NCBI GenBank assembly: GCA_020881835.1
Contig: CP052876.1
Span: forward strand, 2,728,001 to 2,792,000
DNA: 64,000 bases
From: Kineosporiaceae bacterium SCSIO 59966
Lineage (GTDB): Bacteria > Actinomycetota > Actinomycetes > Actinomycetales > SCSIO-59966
Direction: 5' to 3'
A program made the translations under genes and the position numbers. The notes beneath the pieces were generated by a model. That model was not told the DNA's origin, made no database searches, and saw only the letters and a program-made list of their open reading frames with translations. Below, piece by piece: positions 1 to 8,197 of the stretch (its first letter is position 1; the number at the start of each line of letters is the position of its first letter).

Positions 1-227
1 GTGAACTGGCTGACGACGAGGACCGGGGCACCGACGTCGAGCGCGGAGCGCTCCCCGCGCAGGATGCGCAGCTCGGCCACCTTGCCGGCGACCCGCTCGA
101 CCTGCTGGGGGCCGTCGTCGTGGGTGACCCCGAGGAGGACGAGCAGTCCCGGCCGGTCGATCCGGCCGACGACGACGTCGTCGACCGTCACCGCCGCCCG
201 GGTCACCCGCTGGACGACGGCCCTCAC
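1..227 (-). CDS. dtd: D-aminoacyl-tRNA deacylase, N-terminal part
   Basis: Dtd hydrolyses D-amino acids mischarged on tRNA in the cytoplasm. About 75 residues are inside the window. They open with [17 protein letters not shown] and continue through a [12 protein letters not shown] core to LVVSQF, which is the start of the conserved SQF(T) catalytic motif of the family. The window edge cuts the rest, roughly half of a usual ~145-residue protein. The GTG start overlaps the stop of the upstream oxidoreductase gene by 4 nt (GTGA), so it looks translationally coupled as the fourth gene of a minus-strand operon. No defect is visible in the part present. Confidence 0.88.
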   Translation of the reverse strand, partial: MRAVVQRVTRAAVTVDDVVVGRIDRPGLLVLLGVTHDDGPQQVERVAGKVAELRILRGERSALDVGAPVLVVSQF

Positions 228-1255
228 CCGGCGCGGTCCTCGGCCGCCGGCTCGGGGCTCAACCCCCACGCCGCGGCGAGCAGCTCCAGCGTGCGCTCGG
301 CGACGGCCGGGTCGTGCACCGTCGAGGTCACCATCACCTCCTGCGCAGCGGTGCGGCGAGCGAGCTCACGCAGGGCGTCCGCGACCTTCTCGCCGGTCCC
401 GGTGACCTGGGTGCCCGGCAGCCCGGCGGGCGGGCCACCGAGGTCGGCCAGCAGCCGTTGCGCCGTCTCGGGGGTGACGACGGGTCCGAGCCGGTTGGTC
501 CGCAGGCCGTGGGCCATCACCCGGCTCGGCCCGGCGAGCCACTCGGCCTCCTCGTCGTCGCCCGCGGCGATCACCGAGGCGGTGACGATCGCGTACGGCT
601 CCGACAGCACCCGGCTGGGGGTGAAGCCGCTGCGGTACAGGTCGAGCGCCGCCTCGGCGTGGGGGCTGCCGAAGTGGTGGGCGAAGGCGAACGGCAGCCC
701 GAGCCGGGCGGCGACCTGGGCGCTGTACCCGCTGGAGCCGAGCAGCCAGACCGCCGGCGCCGTCGTCGCGGCCGGGGTGGCGCGGAACCGGGCCCCGAGG
801 CCGCCGTCGTCGGTGCGGGGGTCGCCCAGCAGCGACAGCAGGTCGAGCAGGTGCAGGGGGAAGTCCTCGACGCCGAGCTGCCCGGCACCCCGGCGCAGCG
901 CCGCCGCGGTGGCCGGGTCGGTGCCGGGGGCCCGGCCGATGCCGAGGTCGATCCGGCCCGGGTGCAGGGCCTCGAGCATGGCGAACTGCTCGGCGACGAC
1001 CAGCGGCGGGAAGTTCGGCAGCATGACCCCGCCCGAACCGAGCCGGATCCTGCGGGTGACGGCGCCCAGGTGGGCGATGAGCACCGGCGGGGAGGTCGCG
1101 GCGACCATCGGCATGTTGTGGTGCTCGGCCACCCAGTACCGGTGGTACCCGAGGCGGTCGGCGAGCCGGGCGAGCCGGGTCGTCCCGGCCAGGGCGTCCG
1201 CCGAGGTCCGGCCGGCGGCGACGGTGGCGAGGTCGAGGACGGACAGCCGGGTCAC
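224..1255 (-). CDS. LLM-class flavin-dependent oxidoreductase
   Basis: A 343-residue bacterial-luciferase-like monooxygenase that probably uses reduced FMN; its substrate cannot be read from sequence. Family landmarks are the N-terminal strand [13 protein letters not shown], the WVAEHHN segment near residue 40, SGGVMLPN near residue 80, and the [17 protein letters not shown] stretch typical of the YvbT/MsnO-like subgroup. The length matches single-domain members. The GTG start overlaps the stop of the asparaginase gene by 4 nt and the stop overlaps dtd by 4 nt. Coupling in this operon suggests co-expression rather than a shared pathway. Function beyond the family level is unknown. Confidence 0.88.
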   Translation of the reverse strand: MTRLSVLDLATVAAGRTSADALAGTTRLARLADRLGYHRYWVAEHHNMPMVAATSPPVLIAHLGAVTRRIRLGSGGVMLPNFPPLVVAEQFAMLEALHPGRIDLGIGRAPGTDPATAAALRRGAGQLGVEDFPLHLLDLLSLLGDPRTDDGGLGARFRATPAATTAPAVWLLGSSGYSAQVAARLGLPFAFAHHFGSPHAEAALDLYRSGFTPSRVLSEPYAIVTASVIAAGDDEEAEWLAGPSRVMAHGLRTNRLGPVVTPETAQRLLADLGGPPAGLPGTQVTGTGEKVADALRELARRTAAQEVMVTSTVHDPAVAERTLELLAAAWGLSPEPAAEDRAG

Positions 1256-2250
1256 AGCAGCGCCTCCACCGCACCGACCGGTTCCCCGTGCCCGAGCACG
1301 GGCACCCGAGCCACCTCCCGCAGCACCGGAGCGTCGACGCCGAGTCGGCGCAGCGCCGCTGCCATGACCACCGGACGCGGACGCTGGGAGCCGTCGAGCA
1401 CCTTGAGCGCCACGGCCGAGCCGTCCGGCAGCCCGACGGCGTACACCCCCTCGGCGCCGTCCTTGGCGACCAGACCGGGGACCCCGGCCATCACCAGCGT
1501 GACGTCCCGGCCGGTGCCACCCACGTACTCGGGGTGCGCGCTCATCGCCCGGCCGACCCGCGCCGGCGGGGAGGTGTCCGAGACGTCGGCGGCCGCGGCC
1601 GCCACCCGGGCGAACGCCCGGGCCAGACCGACGAGCGTGCAGGAGAACAACGGCGCCCCGCACCCGTCGACCGCCACGTGGTCCACGGCGTCGCCGGTCA
1701 TCTCGGTGACGGTCTGCCGGACGGCCCGCTGCAGCGGGTGAGCCGGGTCGAGGTAGCCGACGGTGTCCCAGCCGGCGGCGACGCACGTCGCGAGCATCGC
1801 GGCGTGCTTGCCGGAGCAGTTCTGCACGATCCGCGCGGGACCGTGGCCGGCGGCCCGCCAGGCCGCCGCGGCGTCGGCGTCCAGGGGGAGGTCCGGGGTG
1901 TTCGCCAGCGCGTCCTCGCCCAGACCGGCCCGGGCCAGGATCCGGCGGACCCCGTCGACGTGGCGCGGCTCCCCGGAGTGGGAGGCGGCGGCCAGCGCGA
2001 GCAGCTCGCCGTCGAGGTCGAGGCCGGCGGCCAGCATCGCGACCGCCTGGACCGGCTTGAGCGAGGACCGGGGCAGCACGACGGCGTCCGGGTCACCGGC
2101 CGACGCCTGCACCTGGCCGTCCGGGCCGAGGACGACGACGTGGCCGTGGTGCACGGACTCCACGACACCGTTGCGGACGACGGCGGCGACGGGGTCAGCG
2201 GTGCCCGCGACGGTCAGGTCGAGGGCGAGGTCAAGAGAACCTGAGGTCAC
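1252..2250 (-). CDS. Asparaginase (Asparaginase_II family)
   Basis: A 332-residue protein of the actinobacterial/rhizobial asparaginase family (PF06089 type), expected to hydrolyse L-asparagine to aspartate and ammonia in the cytoplasm. It is unrelated in fold to the E. coli AnsA/AnsB enzymes. Visible conserved blocks are LPRSSLKPVQAVAML near residue 50, ASHSGEPRHVDG near residue 80, QNCSGKHAAMLATC near residue 135 and AVDGCGAPLFSCTL near residue 190. The chosen GTG start overlaps the upstream acetyltransferase stop by 4 nt, and the stop overlaps the oxidoreductase start in the same way. Open frame continues upstream but runs antisense-like through the GNAT gene, so it was not used. Confidence 0.9.
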   Translation of the reverse strand: MTSGSLDLALDLTVAGTADPVAAVVRNGVVESVHHGHVVVLGPDGQVQASAGDPDAVVLPRSSLKPVQAVAMLAAGLDLDGELLALAAASHSGEPRHVDGVRRILARAGLGEDALANTPDLPLDADAAAAWRAAGHGPARIVQNCSGKHAAMLATCVAAGWDTVGYLDPAHPLQRAVRQTVTEMTGDAVDHVAVDGCGAPLFSCTLVGLARAFARVAAAAADVSDTSPPARVGRAMSAHPEYVGGTGRDVTLVMAGVPGLVAKDGAEGVYAVGLPDGSAVALKVLDGSQRPRPVVMAAALRRLGVDAPVLREVARVPVLGHGEPVGAVEALL

Positions 2251-3071
2251 CCCGGCACGGTACCCGGACGGGTCGGGGTGCCTGCGGTGAGCCGTTCGAC
2301 GGCCGAGCGCCACTGGGTGAGGTCGGTGGCGACCAGCCGTCCGGGGTGGACGGCCGCGAGCGCGGCGCACCACGGTTCGCCGTCCGGCAGCAGGTCGGCG
2401 ACGTGGTCGGCCTGCTCGACGAGCCGGCACCGGCCGTGGACGAGGAACGCGCACGGGACGGCGGCGCTGCGGCTTGGACCGGCGCACCGGCGCACGTCGT
2501 ACCCGGCGCGGCGCAGCGCCTCGGTCTGCGGGGTCTCCCACAGCGACCGGGACTCCACGAGCACGGTAGGTCTCGCCGTCCCGGGCGGCCAGCCCGGCAT
2601 CAGCCCGTCGGTGGCAACCTCGAGGAAGACGACGCCGCCCTCCGTGGCGCCGACCACGGCAGCGCCCATCCGCCGCAGCACCCGCAGCATCGGGTCGTTG
2701 TCCATCCGGACCGCGGCGGTGAAGACGCCGATGCCGCGCTGGCGAGCGAGACCGGCGAGCCGGTCGAGCAGTCGCGGGCCGAGCCCGCGGCCCTGGTGGT
2801 CGTCGGCCACGGCCACCCCCATCTCCCAGGTGCCGTCGTCGCGCTCCAGGCGCGCCTCACCCACCACCCGGTCCCCGGTGACGGCGACGACGCCGAAGGC
2901 CGCCGTGTCGTCGAGGGCGGCCAGGCGGTCGGCGAGCTCCGGCGGCACCCGGGTGGAGAAGCGCATCAGCATCGCGCGCTCGCCGAGCCCGGCGTACAGG
3001 GCGGCCACGGCTGCGCAGTCCGCGGCGGTCTCCTCCCGGACGAGCAGCGACGGGGTCACGGCGGCCGTCAT
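2247..3071 (-). CDS. GNAT-family N-acetyltransferase
   Basis: A 274-residue protein with one clear GNAT domain in the first ~150 residues. The acetyl-CoA pyrophosphate-binding motif is DDHQGRGLGPRLLDRL, preceded by a GEARLERDDGTWEMGVAVAD strand pair. The C-terminal ~120 residues (starting around GWPPGTARP) are not recognisable and may be a small accessory domain. The acceptor is unknown. The ATG was chosen because it starts just before the domain and leaves a ~155-bp divergent promoter region shared with the glycosyltransferase gene; longer in-frame starts would consume that region. It is the first gene of the four-gene minus operon. Confidence 0.82.
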   Translation of the reverse strand: MTAAVTPSLLVREETAADCAAVAALYAGLGERAMLMRFSTRVPPELADRLAALDDTAAFGVVAVTGDRVVGEARLERDDGTWEMGVAVADDHQGRGLGPRLLDRLAGLARQRGIGVFTAAVRMDNDPMLRVLRRMGAAVVGATEGGVVFLEVATDGLMPGWPPGTARPTVLVESRSLWETPQTEALRRAGYDVRRCAGPSRSAAVPCAFLVHGRCRLVEQADHVADLLPDGEPWCAALAAVHPGRLVATDLTQWRSAVERLTAGTPTRPGTVPG

Positions 3072-3226
3072 CCAGGCAGACTGTGTCGAGGCGCCGGACC
3101 CGGCGAAGGGTCGAAGGTCCCTCACCGGGGCGACCGACCGGGTGCTCGCCGACTGTTCCCCGAACCGTTCCCGACGCGACACCACGGTGTCGCGTCCTGC
3201 CCCGCCTGTCCTGGTTGCCTCGTGGT

Positions 3227-4345
3227 GTGCGGGTCGCGATCGTCACGGAGTCCTTCCTCCCTCACGTCAACGGCGTCACGAACTCGGTGCTGCGGGTGCT
3301 CGAGCACCTGCGGCGGCACGGCCACCAGGCGCTGGTGCTCACGCCCGGCTACCCGCCGCAGCGGTACGAGGGCGCTCGCGTCGTGGGCCTGCCGTCCGTG
3401 CCGATGCCGGGCTACCCCCAGGTCCGGCTCTCGGTCGCCACCGCCCGCGCCATCACCAGGGAGCTCAAGGCATTCCAGCCGGACGTCGTCCACCTCGCCT
3501 CGCCGTTCACGGTGGGCGGGCCAGCGGTGCGGGCCGCGGCACGACTCGACGTCCCGGTCGTCGCGGTCTACCAGACGGACGTCGCCGGGTTCGCCACCCG
3601 CTACGGGCTGGGCGTCACCGGGGACGTCGCCTGGCGGCGGATCCGCAACATCCACAACAGGTCCACCTTGACGCTGGCGCCCTCGCACGCGGCGGCCGAC
3701 GACCTCGAGCGGCACGGCGTGCCCGACGTCCGCCTGTGGCCGCGCGGTGTCGACACGAGCGCCTTCTCCCCGGGGCACCGGGACGCCGGGCTGCACCAGC
3801 GCCTCGGTCGCGGTTCGGTGCTCGTCGGCTACGTCGGCCGGCTGGCGGCGGAGAAGCAGGTGGAGGACCTGGCCGCGCTGCGGGCCCTGCCCGACACCCA
3901 GCTGGTCGTCATCGGTGACGGGCCCGCCCGCGGCGACCTGGAGAGGGCCCTGCCCGGCGCGGTCTTCACCGGCCTGCTGACCGGCCGGTCGCTGTCCCGG
4001 GCGGTCGCCACCTTGGACGTCGCGGTGCAGCCCGGACCGCACGAGACCTTCTGCCAGGCGGCGCAGGAGGCCATGGCGAGCGGCGTGCCGGTGGTCGCCG
4101 TCGGCGCCGGGGGCGTGCGCGAGCTGGTCGACAGCAGCCGAACCGGGTGGCTGTACCCGCCGGGCGAGCTGGGCGCGATGCGCACGGCCGTGGCCGACCT
4201 CGTCGGTGACGCGGCCAAGCGCCAAGCGATGGGGGCGGCGGCCCACGAAGCGGTCCGGTCGCGCACCTGGCCGGTGGTGTGCGAAAGCCTGCTGCGGTAC
4301 TACGAGGACGCGATCTCCCGCGCCGCTGACCGGGTGGCCCGGTGA
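3227..4345 (+). CDS. GT4-family glycosyltransferase (MgtA/PimB-like)
   Basis: A 372-residue GT-B fold glycosyltransferase. The N-terminal domain starts VRVAIVTESFLPHVNGVTNS, the hallmark of GDP-mannose-dependent alpha-mannosyltransferases such as mycobacterial MgtA and PimB-like enzymes. The C-terminal donor-binding domain has the E-x7-E motif in HETFCQAAQEAMASG, and a LVGYVGRLAAEKQ strand links the domains. A role in mannosylated glycolipid or lipoglycan synthesis at the inner membrane is likely from the family but not proven. The GTG start was chosen because homology begins there. The stop overlaps the next glycosyltransferase by 4 nt. Confidence 0.88.
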   Translation: MRVAIVTESFLPHVNGVTNSVLRVLEHLRRHGHQALVLTPGYPPQRYEGARVVGLPSVPMPGYPQVRLSVATARAITRELKAFQPDVVHLASPFTVGGPAVRAAARLDVPVVAVYQTDVAGFATRYGLGVTGDVAWRRIRNIHNRSTLTLAPSHAAADDLERHGVPDVRLWPRGVDTSAFSPGHRDAGLHQRLGRGSVLVGYVGRLAAEKQVEDLAALRALPDTQLVVIGDGPARGDLERALPGAVFTGLLTGRSLSRAVATLDVAVQPGPHETFCQAAQEAMASGVPVVAVGAGGVRELVDSSRTGWLYPPGELGAMRTAVADLVGDAAKRQAMGAAAHEAVRSRTWPVVCESLLRYYEDAISRAADRVAR

Positions 4346-5466
4346 GAGTCGTCCACGTCACGAACGCGTACGCGCCGCGCAGCGGCGGTATCCGGACGAC
4401 GGCGCACGCGCTGGGCCGCGGGTACCGGGCCCAGCGCCACGACTTCGTCCTCGTAGTGCCCGGGCGCACGGCGGCGGACGAGGAGCACGAGTGGGGCCGG
4501 CTCGTCGAGCTGCCGGGCCCGGTGGTGCCGGGCACCGGCGGCTACCGCGTCCTGCTCGACGTCCCGCGGGTGCAGGCGACGCTCGACGGCCTGGCCCCGG
4601 ACCGGCTGGAGGTCTCCGACCGGCTCTCGCTGCGCAGGCTGGGGGGCTGGGCGCGCCAGGTCGGTGTGCCGTCGCTCGTCATCGCCCACGAGCGGGTGGA
4701 CGGCGTGCTGCGCGCCCACCTGCGGCTCGGCGAGCGAGCCGCCCGAGCGGTCGCCGACCGGCACAACGCCGGCACCGCACGGATGTTCGACCGGATCGTC
4801 GCCACGACCCGGTACGCCGCGACCGAGTTCGACCGGATCGGTGTCCCGACCACGCACGTGCCGCTCGGGGTGGACCTGGACGCGTTCCGCCCCCTGGCAC
4901 GAGGGGGTTCCGGACCGTCGACCCTTTCGGGACCGTCGACCCTGGTGCTGTGCAGCAGGCTCTCCCGGGAGAAGCGCCCCGACCTCGCCGTCGACGCGCT
5001 GCGGGTGCTGGTCGGCCGCGGGCTGGAGGCCCGGCTCGTCGTGCTCGGGGACGGCCCGGTGCTGCCGTCGTTGCGGCGCCGCGCCCGGGGGCTGCCCGTC
5101 GACTTCCTCGGCCACGTCGGGCAACGGGAGCGAGTGGCCCGGCTCCTCGCCGAGGCGGACGTCGCCCTGGCGCCCGGGCCCGTGGAGACGTTCGGCCTGG
5201 CGGCCCTGGAGGCACTGGCGTCCGGGACACCGGTGGTGGCGTCGTCCACCTCCGCGGTCGCCGAGCTCGTCGCCGGCGACGCCGGCCGGTGCGCGCCGCC
5301 GGAGCCGCAGGCCCTGGCCGACGCGGTCCTGGACGTCCTGTCGTGGCCCGTCCACGTGCGCCGGGCGGCCGCGCGGCGGCGGGCCGAGCGCTTTCCGTGG
5401 GCCGCCACCACCCGGGCCATGCTGGCGGTGCACGCCGCACCGGCGCCGTCCGGAGTGGCGCGGTGA
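4342..5466 (+). CDS. GT4-family glycosyltransferase
   Basis: A 374-residue GT-B glycosyltransferase, probably acting with the preceding one. It begins VRVVHVTNAYAPRSGGIRTT; the donor-site E-x7-E motif is in VETFGLAALEALASGTP, with LVLCSRLSREKRPDLAVDAL at the start of the second domain. It resembles capsule or glycolipid glycosyltransferases. The GTG start overlaps the previous stop (GTGA). An in-frame tandem duplication encodes GPSTLSGPSTL in the linker between the two domains (around bases 4911-4944), probably a recent slippage product. It is coupled by 4 nt to the glycerophosphodiesterase gene. Donor and acceptor are unknown. Confidence 0.87.
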   Translation: MRVVHVTNAYAPRSGGIRTTAHALGRGYRAQRHDFVLVVPGRTAADEEHEWGRLVELPGPVVPGTGGYRVLLDVPRVQATLDGLAPDRLEVSDRLSLRRLGGWARQVGVPSLVIAHERVDGVLRAHLRLGERAARAVADRHNAGTARMFDRIVATTRYAATEFDRIGVPTTHVPLGVDLDAFRPLARGGSGPSTLSGPSTLVLCSRLSREKRPDLAVDALRVLVGRGLEARLVVLGDGPVLPSLRRRARGLPVDFLGHVGQRERVARLLAEADVALAPGPVETFGLAALEALASGTPVVASSTSAVAELVAGDAGRCAPPEPQALADAVLDVLSWPVHVRRAAARRRAERFPWAATTRAMLAVHAAPAPSGVAR

Positions 5467-6254
5467 GCAGGTACGGGGCGGGCGGGCCGCTGGCGATCGC
5501 GCACCGCGGCGGCGCGGCACTGGCGCCGGAGAACACCGTCGCGGCGTTCGAGCGGTCCCTCGCCCTCGGCTACCGGTACCTGGAGACCGACGTGCGGGTG
5601 ACCTCGGACGGCGTCTGCGTCGCCGTCCACGACCGCGGCCTGCGGCGGGTCACCGGCGTCGCCGGCCGCGTCGCCGACCTGTCCTGGGACGACGTCCGGT
5701 CGCTGCGGGTCCTCGGCCGCGAGCCGGTGCCACGGCTGGACGACCTGCTGACGCGCTGGCCGGACGTCCGCTGGGTGCTCGACGTCAAGCAGCCGGAGGC
5801 GCTGTCCTGCCTCGTCGCGACGGTCCGGGACTGCGGGGCGGCGTCCCGGGTCTGCCTCAGCGGCACGTGGGACCGCTGGCTGGGGCACGCCCGCCGCGCA
5901 CTGGGACCGGACGTCACCACCGCACTAGGCTGGCGGTCCCTGGTGTCCCTGCTGCGGGGCGCGAGCCCGCGATCGGACGGCGCCGGCTTCGCGCACGTGC
6001 CGCTGCGGTTCGCCGGCCGGCGGCTGCCGTCGGCCCGTCTCGTCGAGCGGGCGCAGGCCCTGGGGCTGCGGGTCGTGGTGTGGGGCGTCGACGACCGGGC
6101 CGAGATGCACCGGCTGCTCGACGACGGCGTCGCCGGCGTCATCACCGACCGCACCGACGTCCTGCGCGAGGTGCTCGTGGCCCGGGACGCCTGGACGGCG
6201 CCTGCCGACGACTCCCCTCACCCCACCGAGGGTTCGCGCCTGCAGTGGCGGTAA
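5463..6254 (+). CDS. Glycerophosphodiester phosphodiesterase
   Basis: A 263-residue GDPD of the TIM-barrel family, expected to cleave glycerophosphodiesters to glycerol 3-phosphate and an alcohol. The metal and catalytic residues are visible in AIAHRGG (His near residue 15), APENT, YLETDVRVTSDGV and VAVHD, and the C-terminal strand GVAGVITDRTDVL is typical. There is no signal peptide, so it is probably cytoplasmic. The GTG start overlaps the glycosyltransferase stop by 4 nt. The last eight residues (GSRLQWR) and the TAA stop come from a 70-bp palindromic element, so the natural C-terminus has been altered by that insertion. Confidence 0.9.
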   Translation: MSRYGAGGPLAIAHRGGAALAPENTVAAFERSLALGYRYLETDVRVTSDGVCVAVHDRGLRRVTGVAGRVADLSWDDVRSLRVLGREPVPRLDDLLTRWPDVRWVLDVKQPEALSCLVATVRDCGAASRVCLSGTWDRWLGHARRALGPDVTTALGWRSLVSLLRGASPRSDGAGFAHVPLRFAGRRLPSARLVERAQALGLRVVVWGVDDRAEMHRLLDDGVAGVITDRTDVLREVLVARDAWTAPADDSPHPTEGSRLQWR

Positions 6255-6300
6255 CCGGGGCCGTTTCGAGGCGGATTCACCGCCACTTCGTCAGCGAACC
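6231..6300. repeat. 70-bp palindromic element, copy A
   Basis: An imperfect palindrome of exactly 70 bp. It opens GGTTCGCGCCTGCAGTGGCGG and closes CCGCCACTTCGTCAGCGAACC. It is shared by two convergent genes: the left arm encodes the last residues and TAA stop of the glycerophosphodiesterase, and the right arm encodes the last residues (EVR) and TGA stop of the YciI protein. Four more full copies and one half copy occur in this window. It could act as a bidirectional terminator, but no U tract is visible. Confidence 0.85.
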
Positions 6301-6596
6301 TCGCCTGCAGCGTCGGCCCACGGGCCGATCACCGGCGTCCACTCGGTGACGGTGTAGCCGGCGACGATCCCCTCCCTGCGGAACGGGTCCCCGGCGACGA
6401 GCTCGGCCACGGCGTCCTTGTCGGGCGCCCTGACGACGATGAGCGCGCCGTGCGGCTCCCCCGGGGCGTACGCGCCGGCCGCCACGACCACCCCCCGGTC
6501 GGCGAGGTCGCGCAGGTAGGCGCGGTGCTCGGCGCGGTGGGTGTCACGGGCGGCGGTGTCCTCGGTGTAGGCGTAGTGCAGGGCGTAGACCGGCAT
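6291..6596 (-). CDS. YciI family protein
   Basis: A 101-residue protein with the YciI/muconolactone-isomerase-like dimeric alpha-beta barrel. It starts MPVYALHYAYTED and has the ALIVVRAPDKDAVAELVAGDPF block, which carries the conserved His/Asp-type pocket surroundings of the family. No definite reaction can be assigned; members have been linked to small-molecule dehydrochlorination-like chemistry or remain uncharacterised. The ATG chosen is where homology begins. The last codons and stop lie inside the 70-bp palindrome that also ends the convergent gene. It stands alone on the minus strand, about 100 bp downstream of pxpC. Confidence 0.82.
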   Translation of the reverse strand: MPVYALHYAYTEDTAARDTHRAEHRAYLRDLADRGVVVAAGAYAPGEPHGALIVVRAPDKDAVAELVAGDPFRREGIVAGYTVTEWTPVIGPWADAAGEVR

Positions 6597-6695
6597 GACG
6601 GCGAGACTGCCACACCCGCCGGGCCGAGGCCGAGGCCGCGCGAGGCCGCGCGCGGGCTCGAGGCTGCACCCACGGCGGGGCACGGGCGGGCGGCG

Positions 6696-7577
6696 CTACC
6701 CCGACCGGCCCGTCGCGTACCGGAACCTCAGCCGCTGACCGGGGCGCACCTGGGCGCACCGGTCGACGTCGGCGTCCCGGACGTACCCCGGGACCGGGTA
6801 CCCGCCGGTCACCGGGTGGTCGGCGAGGAACACCACCGGGTGCCCGGACGGCGGCACCTGGACGGCGCCGCGCAGCATGCCCTCGCTCGGCGGCTCGGCG
6901 CCGGTCCGTCGCGCCAGCGCCAGCGCCGTGCCCTCGAGGCGGACCCCGATCCGGTTGCTGTCGGCACCGACCGTCCACGCCGACCCGGTGAGCACGTCCC
7001 AGCCGGCGGGGTCGAGCACCTCCGGCCGGGGCCCGGGCAGCACCACGACCGTCACCTCCCCGGCGGCGGGCTCGGCGACCGGTGCGACGTCCACGCCCGG
7101 GAACGGGCCGCGGCGGGCCCCCACCGGCAACCGGTCCCCCGCCGCCACGACCGGCGGGCCGATCCCGGAGAGCAGGTCGGTGGCCCGCGAGCCGAGCACC
7201 GGGGTGACGTCGACACCGCCGCGGACGGCGACGTACGTGCGCAGTCCGGCCGGCGGGACGCCCAGGTCCAGGCGCGCCCCCGCCGGCAGGTGCACGGGGG
7301 TCAGGTGCGGCGCCCCCGGGCACCGGGCACCGGCGACGGCGACGTCCAGCGCGCCGTCGGCCTCGACCACCAGCCCGCCGAGGGTGACCTCCAATGTGGC
7401 GGCGTCCGGCGGGTTGCCGACGAGCGCGTTGGCGAGCCGGTGCGCGGCCCGGTCCGCCGCCCCCGAGCGACCGATCCCCAGCGCGCCGCGGCCCGGCCGG
7501 CCGAGGTCCTGGACGGTGGTCAGCGGCCCGGTCCGCAGCACGCGCAGCGCCCGCGTCCCTGCCCCGTGGGCGGTCAC
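6696..7577 (-). CDS. pxpC: 5-oxoprolinase subunit PxpC (biotin-dependent carboxyltransferase-like)
   Basis: A 293-residue protein of the KipA/PxpC family. With PxpA and PxpB it forms the ATP-dependent 5-oxoprolinase that opens 5-oxo-L-proline to glutamate. The family signature LRTGPLTTVQDLGRPGR lies near the N-terminus, followed by AANxLVGN-like LANALVGNPPDAATLE, and GVDVTPVLGSRATDLLSG in the middle. The GTG start overlaps the pxpB stop by 4 nt. Gene order pxpA-pxpB-pxpC supports the assignment over the older label of allophanate hydrolase subunit 2. No regulator is adjacent. Confidence 0.9.
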   Translation of the reverse strand: MTAHGAGTRALRVLRTGPLTTVQDLGRPGRGALGIGRSGAADRAAHRLANALVGNPPDAATLEVTLGGLVVEADGALDVAVAGARCPGAPHLTPVHLPAGARLDLGVPPAGLRTYVAVRGGVDVTPVLGSRATDLLSGIGPPVVAAGDRLPVGARRGPFPGVDVAPVAEPAAGEVTVVVLPGPRPEVLDPAGWDVLTGSAWTVGADSNRIGVRLEGTALALARRTGAEPPSEGMLRGAVQVPPSGHPVVFLADHPVTGGYPVPGYVRDADVDRCAQVRPGQRLRFRYATGRSG

Positions 7578-8197
7578 GTGGCCTCCGCGGTGAACCGCAC
7601 GCGGACGCCGGGCCGCAGCAGCGAGGGCGGGTCCCGGTCAAGGTCCACGAGCCGGACGCCGGACGACCCGATGACCTGCCACCCGCCCGGGGACTCCCGC
7701 GGGTACACGCCGGCGTACCCGCCGGCCAGGGCCACCGCCCCCGCCGGCACCCGGACCCGGGGCCGCTCGCGCCGGGGGACGTCCCAGTCGAACTGGCGGC
7801 CGGTGAGGTACCCGAAGCCCGGCGCGAAGCCGCAGAAGGCGACCATCCACTCCTCGGCCTGGTGGCGGGTGACGAGCTCGTCGACGGTCCAGCCGAGCAG
7901 GCCGGCGGCGGCGTCCAGGTCCGGGCCGTCGTACCGCACCGGGATCTCCACCGGGTCCCCGTCCGGCACCTCCCTCGGGACGCCGCTCCCGGCCGCGGCC
8001 GCCGTCCGGACGGCGGAGACGACCGTGGCGCGGTCGGCGTCCGGGGTGAGGGCGAGCAGGACGGTGCGGGCGGCCGGGACGACGTCGAGGACGCCGGGCG
8101 GCGGGTCCGCGACGAGCCGCGCGTACAGGGCGTGCACCCGCTCGAGCGAGGGCAGCTCGACGAGCAGCCCGTGGGACCCGGCCGGCAGCAGCCTCAT
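7574..8197 (-). CDS. pxpB: 5-oxoprolinase subunit PxpB (KipI family)
   Basis: A 207-residue KipI/PxpB-family protein, the partner of PxpC in 5-oxoprolinase. It starts MRLLPAGSHGLLVELPSL. The conserved core includes IPVRYDGPDLDAAAGLLG, EEWMVAFCGFAPGFGYLTG and RVRVPAGAVALAGGYAGVYP, which are typical of the cyclophilin-like fold of this family. The ATG overlaps the pxpA stop by 4 nt, and the stop overlaps the pxpC start. The length is normal for bacterial members. Translational coupling of all three genes fits assembly of one complex. Confidence 0.9.
   Translation of the reverse strand: MRLLPAGSHGLLVELPSLERVHALYARLVADPPPGVLDVVPAARTVLLALTPDADRATVVSAVRTAAAAGSGVPREVPDGDPVEIPVRYDGPDLDAAAGLLGWTVDELVTRHQAEEWMVAFCGFAPGFGYLTGRQFDWDVPRRERPRVRVPAGAVALAGGYAGVYPRESPGGWQVIGSSGVRLVDLDRDPPSLLRPGVRVRFTAEAT

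Noticed and set aside
224-1786. Long overlapping open frames on both strands throughout the window
   Set aside because: They are high-GC shadows with Arg/Pro/Ala-rich products and no domains; the recognisable protein lies in another frame.
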